Below, one piece after another: positions 30,465 to 38,301 of a DNA stretch of 64,000 nt. The first letter of the stretch is position 1; each line of letters begins with the position of its first letter. A program made the position numbers and the translations under genes. The stretch comes from Lachnospiraceae bacterium (lineage in GTDB: Bacteria; Bacillota; Clostridia; Lachnospirales; Lachnospiraceae), in the NCBI GenBank assembly GCA_017433725.1, contig JAFRGQ010000076.1, positions 1 through 64,000 of the forward strand, in the 5' to 3' direction. The notes under the pieces are model-generated. The model had not been told where the DNA came from. It worked only from the letters and a program-made list of their open reading frames with translations, and ran no database searches.

Positions 30465-31541
30465 TCACATCGGAACGCCGGATACCGCAAAATGCGGCAG
30501 CGGCACAAAACGCTTCCCGCGCACTGCACGCTCAAGCAGCGGATCGCCGACAATCACATCATAGTCCCGGTCACTGACCAGCTGAATGAAGTCGTCCTCC
30601 TCCTTAAGAGCGATCGATTCCCCGAACGGCATGAAAAATGTCGCCGTATCGCAGATCACATCAGGGTACGCTTCGCTTATCTGAGCCCGGATCGTCTCGG
30701 CAAGCACCGCCTGATGGACTACCAGAACCCTTTCCGCTTTCATTCCGTCAAGCAGAAATCCGGAATAATTGTCAGGCAGCGGATACCGCACCTCATAAGG
30801 CACTCCATAGCGTTCTTTCAGGTATCTGGCCGGAGCCAGACCTGACGGCGATATGACCAGATTCTCACGGAAGCCCGGAGCAGCCGTAAAGTCTTTCACA
30901 TCCTGTCCGAACACACGGACATCGCTGCCGCCGCAGCCCAGAACTCTCTCCCGGAGGATGTCCTCCGTATCCGATTCAAGCAGATCCATGGGGGTCGCTC
31001 CGAAGATTCCCATGGCACATATCCTGTCGGCCTCATCGGAAATCTCATTTTCGCCGGAGTCCTGTCCTAAGCCGTCACTCGCATAATTCTCATCCCGGAT
31101 ATATTCTCTGAGGAGCTCCATATAGGCCCGCTCCTGCCCCTTATCGTAGAGTTCCATACCCGTCGTCGGAATCGTGAGCGTCCTGATTCCGAACCTTCTC
31201 TGCCCCATACGCTTTAAAGCCTGATAGTCCGTGGCAATGACGGACGGAACCGGCGTTCCGACAAGCGCCAGGAACTCCGCATCTCCCATCAGGCGAAGCA
31301 CATCCCCGATCTTGCCCATCATAGCCTCGTCCCGCCCGAGGATCGCGTCAAGATCGCGCAGACCTGCGGAAAAAATCGCACTTCTCTCCGTCTTCCACCT
31401 CGGCTCGTCAAAACCGCACACATTGCCGGTACATCCGCCCGCATCAATAATGACGATCAGGCCGTTCATCCTGAAAAGTACCTCCGTTGCCCCGGAAATA
31501 TCCGGCGCGAACGGTGACAGATATTTCATCAATCCTTTCAC
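30465..31541 (-). CDS. nitrogenase component-1-like protein, short beta-type paralogue
   Basis: A 358-residue protein related to the D/K/E/N family. I start it at GTG 31541, whose GTGA overlaps the stop of the preceding gene and which follows GGAGG by 7 bases; ATG 31529 is the alternative. It shares with the 435-residue protein the order NGLIVIIDAGGC, DEPRW, FGATPMDL and a C-terminal PLPHFAVSG. It lacks two of the three cysteines expected at P-cluster-type positions: Ala19 and Gly95 stand where the paralogue has Cys19 and Cys93; Cys37 and Cys42 remain. It is therefore more likely a scaffold (NifE/N-like) than a catalytic subunit. An acidic insertion lies near residue 165. Partner: the preceding 424-residue protein. 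Confidence 0.8.
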   Translation of the reverse strand: MKGLMKYLSPFAPDISGATEVLFRMNGLIVIIDAGGCTGNVCGFDEPRWKTERSAIFSAGLRDLDAILGRDEAMMGKIGDVLRLMGDAEFLALVGTPVPSVIATDYQALKRMGQRRFGIRTLTIPTTGMELYDKGQERAYMELLREYIRDENYASDGLGQDSGENEISDEADRICAMGIFGATPMDLLESDTEDILRERVLGCGGSDVRVFGQDVKDFTAAPGFRENLVISPSGLAPARYLKERYGVPYEVRYPLPDNYSGFLLDGMKAERVLVVHQAVLAETIRAQISEAYPDVICDTATFFMPFGESIALKEEDDFIQLVSDRDYDVIVGDPLLERAVRGKRFVPLPHFAVSGVPM

Positions 31542-32812
31542 AGCACTTCCTCCATCTCCCGAAGCAATCTCATAAGACCCGTGTACCCGAAGGGCTGAAC
31601 ATCTGAGAAGAACGGTACATTTGCCGCATCCGGATAATAGTATGCGGCGTCTTTGCCGAGCGTAATGTCCACACTGCCCTCGCATTTGTAAAGCATCATC
31701 GTCGGAGAGATGCTTGTGTATATCCTTGTCTCCGGGCTCATGTTTGCAATACGCGTAATGAATGGCAGGTCATCGGGGGAGGCATTTGCAAATATCCTCT
31801 CCACCCGGTATCCGAACTTCAGAAGAGCCGCCGAAAGTTCGAACGGGTTCGCGTTCAAAGTCTGTCCGACTGCAAATGTAATCTCCGGGTGCTTCTCGCG
31901 GAACGCCGAAAGAGCTGCTTCCGCTTCCGCATGCCATTTCGTATCATCAAATTTCACTCCGAGCGCTCCGCCGAGCAGTGCGTACTGTTTCGCAATACGG
32001 TCCGGATCGTAGAATCTTGTCATCTCGATGTACGGCATACCGAGCCGCTCCATCAGGTCATCCGCCGCATACCTCGTCTCGGGATTCAGGACCAGGTTAA
32101 AATTGGCCTCTCCCATTTCCAGATATTCATCCAGCGTCTTCATGCGGCCTACTTCACGTATCTTCGTGAGCCCGACCTTACGGAACATGGGATATATCTC
32201 GCAGTCATCATCGTAGGGCGCGAACTGTCCGAGCAGATTGACCGCATGCGGATTCTTAGGTCTCTTCTCAAGAAGCGAATATACGCTCTGACGGATCGCT
32301 GTCATAGGCGGTTTCGTGCCCTCACGCATAAGTGCATACATGTAACTCGGGACTACATGTACCCCGCTCTCCTGCTCAGCCTTCTTGCAGATGCGGACAA
32401 GGTCTGTACCGAGGAGCGCATCCACGCAGGTGATGCAGATGACCACGACCTTAGGCTTTTTCTCCGGCACTTCCACGATTTCGCGAACCGCCTGCGGGAT
32501 TTTCTTCAGATGCCGTCCGGTCACAAGATCCGTCTCATCCATCAGCAGGTAGAACATTCTGTCGCTGTAACCGCTGACGCGGCTTAAAATGGTGCTGTTC
32601 CTCCCGCAGCAGCCCGGTGATACCAGAAGCATGACGGACTCGGGTATAGCCAGGCCTGCGCGCTTGACGCCGTAGCCGTTGGCACCCGGTGAATTATAGG
32701 ACAATGTAGCCGGCGAGCTGTAAATCAATGCGTGGGACGGCGATTCTTCCTTCGGAAAATCGGACCTGCCCCGCCGGGCGAATTCGGCGGCTGTGAGATA
32801 AAATGGTTCCAT
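31538..32812 (-). CDS. nitrogenase component-1-like protein, alpha-type paralogue
   Basis: A 424-residue member of the nitrogenase component 1 family. Cysteines lie at 68-69 (SPGCC) and 126/129 (CITCVDALLGTD), aligning with the second and third P-cluster-type positions. The first position, about 25 residues before SPGCC, has no cysteine. VNLLGQFAPYDDDCEIY matches the VN.IG segment of the family. It aligns along most of its length with the 492-residue protein, sharing YSSPA, NPETRYAADDLMERLG and the Y.G..GLMRL C-terminus. It is 47 bases after the NifH-like gene and overlaps the next gene by 4 bases, implying a 1:1 complex with the 358-residue protein. Substrate unknown. Confidence 0.82.
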   Translation of the reverse strand: MEPFYLTAAEFARRGRSDFPKEESPSHALIYSSPATLSYNSPGANGYGVKRAGLAIPESVMLLVSPGCCGRNSTILSRVSGYSDRMFYLLMDETDLVTGRHLKKIPQAVREIVEVPEKKPKVVVICITCVDALLGTDLVRICKKAEQESGVHVVPSYMYALMREGTKPPMTAIRQSVYSLLEKRPKNPHAVNLLGQFAPYDDDCEIYPMFRKVGLTKIREVGRMKTLDEYLEMGEANFNLVLNPETRYAADDLMERLGMPYIEMTRFYDPDRIAKQYALLGGALGVKFDDTKWHAEAEAALSAFREKHPEITFAVGQTLNANPFELSAALLKFGYRVERIFANASPDDLPFITRIANMSPETRIYTSISPTMMLYKCEGSVDITLGKDAAYYYPDAANVPFFSDVQPFGYTGLMRLLREMEEVL

Positions 32813-32859
32813 ATATCTGTTCCTTTCGGATTTAGCTTAGTTCAGGCTTCTCCCTGCAA

Positions 32860-33645
32860 TTAATGATAGAAGCGATACGTCTCCCTCTCTTCCTTCGGCG
32901 GATCCTTAAGCAGCATCTCCGCGAGCTCGATGAAACTTCTGCTGACCGGAAGATCCGGGTTCCCTTCAACCACTGTCTTTCCCTGATCCTCAAAGTTACT
33001 GATATCATCGCTCCTCGGAATATCCGCGACGATCGGTACTCCGATGCTGTCCGCGAAGGCTTTCACTTTGTTCTCCTCAGCCGGAATATTTCTTCGGTTG
33101 AAAATGACGCCACGGACTGTCGCATAGCCTCTGTCCTCAAAATTCTTTACCGCTGTGGATATATTGTTGGCTGCGTAGAGAGCCATCTTCTCACCCGAAG
33201 TGACGATGAGGACATCCTCCGCGTAGCCCTCGCGGATCGGTGCAGCGAATCCGCCGCAGACCACATCTCCCAGGACATCATAGAGAACGACATCCGGTTT
33301 GATGCGTCCGAATACATCCAGCTCCTCAAGCAGGTTGAATGTTGCTATAATTCCGCGGCCGGCACAACCAAGGCCCGGGGTCGGACCGCCGGTCTCGATG
33401 CAAAAAACACCGCCGAATCCGGTCTTGCCGATGTGTTCGAAATCCGGTTCCATGTCATGATCCCTGTAATAATCCATGACCGGCATGAGCGGCTCCCCTC
33501 CTAACAAGTTGATTGTGGAATCCGCTTTCGGGTCACACCCGATCTGAACGACTTTCTTACCGAGCGTCGCAAAGGCAGCTGCCAGGTTTCCGGTCATCGT
33601 TGACTTGCCGATGCCGCCTTTGCCGTAAATTGCTATCTTCTTCAT
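32860..33645 (-). CDS. NifH-like ATP-dependent reductase (nitrogenase iron protein family)
   Basis: A 261-residue NifH/BchL/CfbC-family protein. It shows the P-loop GKGGIGKST (8-16), GCDPKADST (36-44), the two 4Fe-4S ligands Cys94 (GLGCAGRG) and Cys130 (GDVVCGGFA), and Arg97 equivalent to the regulatory arginine of NifH. It should form a homodimer that delivers low-potential electrons with ATP hydrolysis to component-1-like partners. It lies between two pairs of such partners in one operon, so it may serve both. Its combined context with Hyp and HydE fits none of the characterised Nif, DPOR, COR, Cfb or Mar clusters. Confidence 0.93.
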   Translation of the reverse strand: MKKIAIYGKGGIGKSTMTGNLAAAFATLGKKVVQIGCDPKADSTINLLGGEPLMPVMDYYRDHDMEPDFEHIGKTGFGGVFCIETGGPTPGLGCAGRGIIATFNLLEELDVFGRIKPDVVLYDVLGDVVCGGFAAPIREGYAEDVLIVTSGEKMALYAANNISTAVKNFEDRGYATVRGVIFNRRNIPAEENKVKAFADSIGVPIVADIPRSDDISNFEDQGKTVVEGNPDLPVSRSFIELAEMLLKDPPKEERETYRFYH

Positions 33646-33731
33646 ATCTATATATCTCCATTCGGATGTTTTCTTCTGTTGTATCTATCCTTTTCACGAA
33701 AAAGCATTCTGATTTGAAAACACTATATCCT

Positions 33732-35039
33732 TCACAGATTGCCGGCCATAGCACTCTCTATCCATCTGTCAAGCCGTTCCCCAATAAGGACCGGCACCTC
33801 ATTCTCGTAGTATCTTCCGGAATAGGCCACGTGTGGAAGGAAAATGAACTTATCCCGCTCATTCGGCAGCAGTCTCGCATAGAGCGGGTCTGCAATCACA
33901 TGTTTCGAAGAGGCACACGCCTCTCTGAGTTTGTCCTCCAGCTCCACCTTCTCACAGCCGAGACTGATAATCTCCTTCGGCAGTCCATGCATGGGGCTGA
34001 TGATTCGGGTATGGTCCGTTCCGAATGACACGCTCAGGGTTTCCCGAATCGCAAGTGATTGAACCGGCTCCCCGATAATAAGGATGTCGGCGTTCTGACA
34101 TTGTTCAGGATTCTGCGGTTCTGCGGCATATTCAATGTGCCCCCTGTCACATGCCGCCTTCCTTCGGAGTTCATCTACAATTCGTTCCGTCACCTTTTTC
34201 CCTGCCGGAAGCCCGATGACATAGGGAATACCGAATCTTTTTTCCATGGCAGCTGCCGCTCTGAGTCCGACCGCAGAGACTACGAGATTCACGGAGGCGT
34301 CAGCGGATTTAAGAAGATGATCGAGGTCATCTCCCATCGCCCATGTACTTCCCACTCTGAAGCCTTTTCTCTCAAGCAGTCTTCTCAGCTCTTCGACGCT
34401 CCCGTTCATGGAAAAATCAAGCGGAGTCACTCCCAGAATATTCACCTTTGCGGGACCTGTATTCTTCCGTAAAAGATCAACCGTTGTCTCCCCCGATATA
34501 TTTTCCTTAACGGGACCTGTATTCTTACGGAAGAGACCTAACGCAGTCTCCCCCGAATTGTTTTCTTTCGCGGGACCTGCTGTATCGATCTCTTCTCCCG
34601 GCATTAAACTGACAAGAGCCTCCAGCGCCTGGCCGGCGCCGCTTATATAGGAGTCCATACCGTTTGTCTGAAATCCGAATGTCGGAATTTCGCACTGTCT
34701 CTCGACCGCTTTCGCGACCGCCCGGAAATCCGTCCCGATGATATGGGGAAGCGGACCTCCACAGACCGCAATAAAGCGAGGGTGGAATTCGTGCGCCGCC
34801 GTGACAAGATCCGAAATCAGCTTGTCATCATTCCCGAAAATCGCGTTCTTTTCCGTCAGACCGGATATGAAGACCAGACTGTCCATGTTGTACCAGCGCG
34901 GTTCGTCGTGCGTGTTGTAGGTGGAGTTGCAGCCGGATGCGTCGTGCATGACCACCAGACCGCCGAGCTCGTAGAGGGCTGAGCACACGCCGAAGTTATC
35001 GGCCGAGTACGTGGACAGCACGCGTTTTACAATTCTCAT
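33732..35039 (-). CDS. nitrogenase component-1-like protein, beta-type paralogue with internal repeat
   Basis: A 435-residue component-1-like protein. Cys19, Cys37 (HDASGC) and Cys93 (AVCGGPLPHIIGTD) occupy the three positions that ligate the P-cluster in NifD/NifK, so it is likely to bind an iron-sulfur cluster at the subunit interface. DEPRW and the C-terminal FLPHVAYSG are shared with the 358-residue paralogue. Residues 154-208 form 2.75 copies of a 20-residue tandem repeat (GP.KEN.SGET..L..KN) whose last copy merges into the conserved ILGVTPLDF segment. It starts at ATG 35039 after GGAGAG, 15 bases past its likely partner, the 492-residue protein. Confidence 0.83.
   Translation of the reverse strand: MRIVKRVLSTYSADNFGVCSALYELGGLVVMHDASGCNSTYNTHDEPRWYNMDSLVFISGLTEKNAIFGNDDKLISDLVTAAHEFHPRFIAVCGGPLPHIIGTDFRAVAKAVERQCEIPTFGFQTNGMDSYISGAGQALEALVSLMPGEEIDTAGPAKENNSGETALGLFRKNTGPVKENISGETTVDLLRKNTGPAKVNILGVTPLDFSMNGSVEELRRLLERKGFRVGSTWAMGDDLDHLLKSADASVNLVVSAVGLRAAAAMEKRFGIPYVIGLPAGKKVTERIVDELRRKAACDRGHIEYAAEPQNPEQCQNADILIIGEPVQSLAIRETLSVSFGTDHTRIISPMHGLPKEIISLGCEKVELEDKLREACASSKHVIADPLYARLLPNERDKFIFLPHVAYSGRYYENEVPVLIGERLDRWIESAMAGNL
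34416..34580 (-). repeat. 60-bp tandem repeat in the 435-residue nitrogenase-like gene
   Basis: Codons 154-173, 174-193 and 194-208 repeat a 20-residue unit. At DNA level GGACCTGTATTCTT-type segments recur every 60 bases. The third unit is part of the conserved fold, so the repeat appears to have arisen by local duplication of this gene's own sequence. Confidence 0.9.
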
Positions 35040-35054
35040 GTTCTTATCTCTCCA

Positions 35055-36533
35055 TTAAGGTGTCATAACAGCCGAAAGCCGAGCGCAGTTCTCAGTACAC
35101 CCGAGCGCCTTGATCTGTATAAGTTTGCCCGGATCTTTTTCATGTTTTGCGGCATCCTCGATCAGCTCCGCGAGGCGCCGGATTCCTCTGAATCCGTAAA
35201 GTCCGCCGTTTTCCACGAGATTCACAAAATGCCTTGTGCCTGTAAAATATGTGGCTTTCTGACCGATCGCGACGAATCCGGGACCTTCCGGCTTTCTGTC
35301 TGCTCTTCGCATTCGCGAATCCGTCATCGGGTAAATGCGAATCTCAGGGGCATGTATCGCAAGCCATCTGAAATCTTCCGTTTCTTCCGGAAGAAATGCA
35401 TCCGCATACACACGGGTCACCCTGAATCCCTGCTTGAAGAGCATCTTCGCAAGGCTGAGCGGCCGTGTGACCGCCGCTCCGTCGATTGCGATTTCACGAA
35501 TCCCGACTGCCGTTTTTGCTTTCCTCAGTGCATCCTCCGCTTCATACCGAAGAGTATCGAACCGGACCCTTGCGTCAGTAGGAATCGGTCTCCCGAGCTC
35601 CTCCGTCAGCGCCCGCTCGCACCGCTCGATCTCCCGGAAATCGTACAGTGCCGGAAGGTAAATGCCTTTCTGACCGAGACGCTTTTCCATATCGTCGGCG
35701 GCGAACTTAATGACAGGATTGAAATAGATGTTGGCGAGAGCTTCTCCCATGCATTTGTATTCTTCATACCGATCGAGCGTCGGAAGCTGCCTCACAATGA
35801 AACCGTCCTTCCCTGAAGCGGTGTTTAAGGGAGCCGCGATACTCGCAGCCTTCCCCGCATCTCGGTCGGCTCCGGCACCTTCCCTGTCTTCCCGAACCCC
35901 GAGCAGATCGTATAGCTCACAATCCGCATCGATCGCATAATAGGAACCGATAAAATTGACTGCCTTCTCGTTGACCGGGAGCGGCTGCACCGCTCTGTAC
36001 AGCTGGCGCCACTGCATCTTCTCCGGTGTGAAATGCTTTCGCATCGTCGGCAGCATGTAGCAGTCAATAAAATCAATATCCGGGAAGCGTGCTGCCGATT
36101 CCCGGTAGACCAGGCTCAGATCAATATTCAGGAAATGCTGTACACAGCTCGTATAAAGCAGAACGCAGGTCGGTTTTTTCTCCATCTCGAGAAGGATTTC
36201 GGTGACGCCCTCTATGATCATTGACTCAAGATCGCCCTTTAAGATATGCTCATCCGTGAACTCCAGCATTGAGAAGCGTTCCATCGCCCCCATTTCTTCC
36301 GCCGAGAGCACAACACCTCTGAGGCAGCAGCTCGGACACACAAAAATCTGATGGCTGCCGGGTATCAGCATCGATGTGTGGGCGATCGTCCAGGTTCCGC
36401 GGGCAGGCGAGGAATAGACCAGGCCTTCCGGGAACAGCTGCTTAATGTTCGCATCGGCTATTCGAATACCCGGATCAGTTCCCTGTACATCGTTCTTCAG
36501 TTTTGATCCCGGAAAATGCAGGTCTTTTAACAT
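35055..36533 (-). CDS. nitrogenase component-1-like protein, large alpha-type paralogue
   Basis: A 492-residue component-1-like protein, paralogue of the 424-residue protein. Cysteines lie at 66/69/70 (VCPSCC) and 123/130 (LYTSCVQHFLNIDL), again matching two of three P-cluster-type positions; VNFIGSYYAIDADCELY follows. A low-complexity insertion (about residues 210-240, GAGADRDAGKAASIAAPLN) sits where the 424-residue protein has a short turn. The C-terminal tail carries ALGCTENCARLS, an extra CxxxC pair missing from the paralogue. The ATG overlaps the end of hydE by 7 bases, and the 435-residue gene follows after 15 bases, suggesting a co-translated heterodimer. Substrate unknown. Confidence 0.82.
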   Translation of the reverse strand: MLKDLHFPGSKLKNDVQGTDPGIRIADANIKQLFPEGLVYSSPARGTWTIAHTSMLIPGSHQIFVCPSCCLRGVVLSAEEMGAMERFSMLEFTDEHILKGDLESMIIEGVTEILLEMEKKPTCVLLYTSCVQHFLNIDLSLVYRESAARFPDIDFIDCYMLPTMRKHFTPEKMQWRQLYRAVQPLPVNEKAVNFIGSYYAIDADCELYDLLGVREDREGAGADRDAGKAASIAAPLNTASGKDGFIVRQLPTLDRYEEYKCMGEALANIYFNPVIKFAADDMEKRLGQKGIYLPALYDFREIERCERALTEELGRPIPTDARVRFDTLRYEAEDALRKAKTAVGIREIAIDGAAVTRPLSLAKMLFKQGFRVTRVYADAFLPEETEDFRWLAIHAPEIRIYPMTDSRMRRADRKPEGPGFVAIGQKATYFTGTRHFVNLVENGGLYGFRGIRRLAELIEDAAKHEKDPGKLIQIKALGCTENCARLSAVMTP

Positions 36534-37621
36534 CCGCTTGTACCTTTCTTTTCACACATATTGCTAAATTTCACGTGATCTCCCCTAGACGTGACCACAC
36601 GATATCCGATGTTCTCCATCCTCATCTCCATGCACTTCCTGCACTCGGCAGCCTCGTCTCCGGTGCAGATCTTACCGTCATACAGCAGGTAATCCTTGCG
36701 AACGTCGGTCGGGGAGAGGTTGGGCATAATGACATTTGCACCCGCCTTGACTCCCATCTCCCTGCCAAGCGGATGAATCGTACCGAGCGCTGTTGTCGCC
36801 GGAAGCAGAACCTCCGGAAATGAAATCCTCAGCAGCGCAAGGAAAAACAAAGTATCTTCCAGCGTTCCGCTAGACATATCACGGAACGGAGTGTCATGAT
36901 GCGGGATGAACGGTCCGATTCCGATCATCTCCGGCTGCAGTTTATGCAGAAAAGCAAAGTCGTCCGCGTAGCACTCCTCTGTCTGGAAGGGTGAGCCCAC
37001 CATAAAGCCCGCTCCTACCTGATAGCCGATATCCTTCAGCATATAGAGGCATTCCATCCTGGCTTTCATACTGAGTTCCGCGGGATGAAGATGCCGATAG
37101 TGTTCCTCGTTCGCAGTCTCATGCCTGAGCAAATAGCGGTCTGCGCCCGCCCTGAAATATCTCTCATAACTCTCCCGGCTCTTCTCGCCGATGGAAAGCG
37201 TCACCGCGCAGTCCGGGTGCCGCTCCTTGATTCCGGAAACGATCTCACATATGTCATCGTCGGAGTATCGCAGATCCTCTCCGCCCTGAAGGACAATGGT
37301 CCGGAAATTTAAATCATATCCGCGGTCGGCGCATTCCAGGATCTGCTCTTTCGACAGACGGTAGCGATTGACTTTGCGGTTATCCCGGCGAAGGCCGCAG
37401 TAGTTGCAGTTGTTGCGGCAGATATTTGTGAACTCAATCAGCCCCCGCAGATAAATAGCTTTTCCATAGACCCGGTCGGCTTTCGCCCGGGCGAGACTGT
37501 ACAGATAGCTGCGCTCTTCTGCAGAAAGGGTCCTCCGCATTGCAATCAGAGAGAGAAACTCAGAACGCGGGAGGTCATTATCTCTGTTCAGTTTATCTGC
37601 CAGTTCTCTGAATTCCTGCAT
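36527..37621 (-). CDS. hydE: HydE-family radical SAM enzyme
   Basis: A 364-residue radical SAM protein of the HydE/BioB/PylB group. CRNNCNYC (Cys68, 72, 75) binds the SAM 4Fe-4S cluster. A second Cys group near the C-terminus (ICTGDEAAECRKC) matches the auxiliary cluster site seen in many HydE. In known systems HydE works between HydG and HydF in building the [2Fe] subcluster of FeFe-hydrogenase; neither partner nor a hydrogenase is in this window. Here it is first in line before four nitrogenase-like genes and overlaps the next by 7 bases, so it more likely serves that system. PylB-like chemistry is less likely, as no pyrrolysine genes are present. Confidence 0.88.
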   Translation of the reverse strand: MQEFRELADKLNRDNDLPRSEFLSLIAMRRTLSAEERSYLYSLARAKADRVYGKAIYLRGLIEFTNICRNNCNYCGLRRDNRKVNRYRLSKEQILECADRGYDLNFRTIVLQGGEDLRYSDDDICEIVSGIKERHPDCAVTLSIGEKSRESYERYFRAGADRYLLRHETANEEHYRHLHPAELSMKARMECLYMLKDIGYQVGAGFMVGSPFQTEECYADDFAFLHKLQPEMIGIGPFIPHHDTPFRDMSSGTLEDTLFFLALLRISFPEVLLPATTALGTIHPLGREMGVKAGANVIMPNLSPTDVRKDYLLYDGKICTGDEAAECRKCMEMRMENIGYRVVTSRGDHVKFSNMCEKKGTSGC

Positions 37622-37649
37622 AAATATTCCTCCTCATGTAACCTGCTTC

Positions 37650-37904
37650 TCACGCCCTACGCACATTTGAACATGCCGCCTTTGCGCTCACTCCCGAAAG
37701 TCTTCCGAGCTTTCCGGTCAGGGTATTGATCGTGTCAATCGGTGCATCGATCGCCACCGCAATCAGATTCACTCCGGCCTCGCGATAAGGTATTCCCATG
37801 CGGCCGATAATGTATTCTGCGTAGCCATGAAGAAGATAATTGATTTTCTCAACTGATTCCGCATCCTCCACGATGATGCTGATAAGAGCAATTCGGTTTT
37901 CCAT
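37650..37904 (-). CDS. TM1266-family (iron-only hydrogenase system) putative regulator
   Basis: An 84-residue protein with a ferredoxin-like ACT/NikR C-terminal-type fold, starting MENRIALISIIVEDAESVEK (ATG 37904, AAGGAG 6 bases before). The frame extends upstream into the leader terminator and is not likely translated there. The family is usually found with hydE/hydF/hydG and is called a putative hydrogenase regulator; it has no DNA-binding domain, so it may bind a ligand or modulate an enzyme. It is the first gene of the operon, 28 bases before hydE, behind a terminator-containing leader. Confidence 0.82.
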   Translation of the reverse strand: MENRIALISIIVEDAESVEKINYLLHGYAEYIIGRMGIPYREAGVNLIAVAIDAPIDTINTLTGKLGRLSGVSAKAACSNVRRA

Positions 37905-38182
37905 AGGACACTCCTTTACTGTCGGAAGCGATTTTTCGATCTGTAAAAGCACAGAAAAAGGCGCTCCCTTTGCGGAGCGCCAGAGCACACAAACAGGAAC
38001 GGAAATACTGCATTTCCGCTTCATCGTTATGTCTCATCGCTTCCGCACAAGGTACAGGCTTGCTGCGTCAGGTTGATAATTTCCAAGTCGACTCATTCCC
38101 CTGCTTCACATCGAGAACAGTCGAAGTATTCGATTCTTGCGAAAAAGATCCTCTCTTCCGCAAGACAGTTTTCATTATAGCA
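37905..38182 (-). promoter_or_regulatory. extended -10 promoter and structured leader of the nitrogenase-like operon
   Basis: An extended -10 TGCTATAAT lies at 38174-38182 (minus strand), giving a leader of about 260 nt. The leader has a CTTGCG/CGCAAG stem near its 5' end, a stem CGGAAAT/ATTTCCG (38000-38018), a strong terminator (37955-37981), and a 10-base segment (38036-38045) perfectly complementary to 37923-37932 just before the ribosome site. This suggests alternative folding that controls termination and/or translation. I do not recognise a known riboswitch class. Confidence 0.6.
37955..37981 (-). terminator. intrinsic terminator inside the operon leader
   Basis: GGCGCTCC-GCAAAG-GGAGCGCC followed by TTTTTCTG on the minus strand, 50 bases before the first gene. 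A terminator this strong upstream of a gene implies attenuation or a block to readthrough from deoR. Confidence 0.88.
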
Positions 38183-38301
38183 CTCACCCTGTAGATTAGG
38201 CTACGCAAACAATCCGGTCCCGAAAAGCTGTCCGCTATGCAATATCACTCAATTCCAATGATTTAGCAATGCAGTTAATACGGAACCGGGAAAAATCGGC
38301 G

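Noticed and set aside
30465..36533. Classical nitrogenase, DPOR/COR, Cfb or methylthio-alkane reductase genes
   Set aside because: Motif order and sizes fit the superfamily, but NifB, tetrapyrrole genes, other cfb genes and mar partners are absent, and the cysteine pattern and hyp/hydE linkage differ. Kept as an uncharacterised member.
37905..38168. Cobalamin, Moco, T-box or SAM riboswitch
   Set aside because: Core sequences of these classes are not seen in the leader; only a generic terminator and pairing segments are supported.
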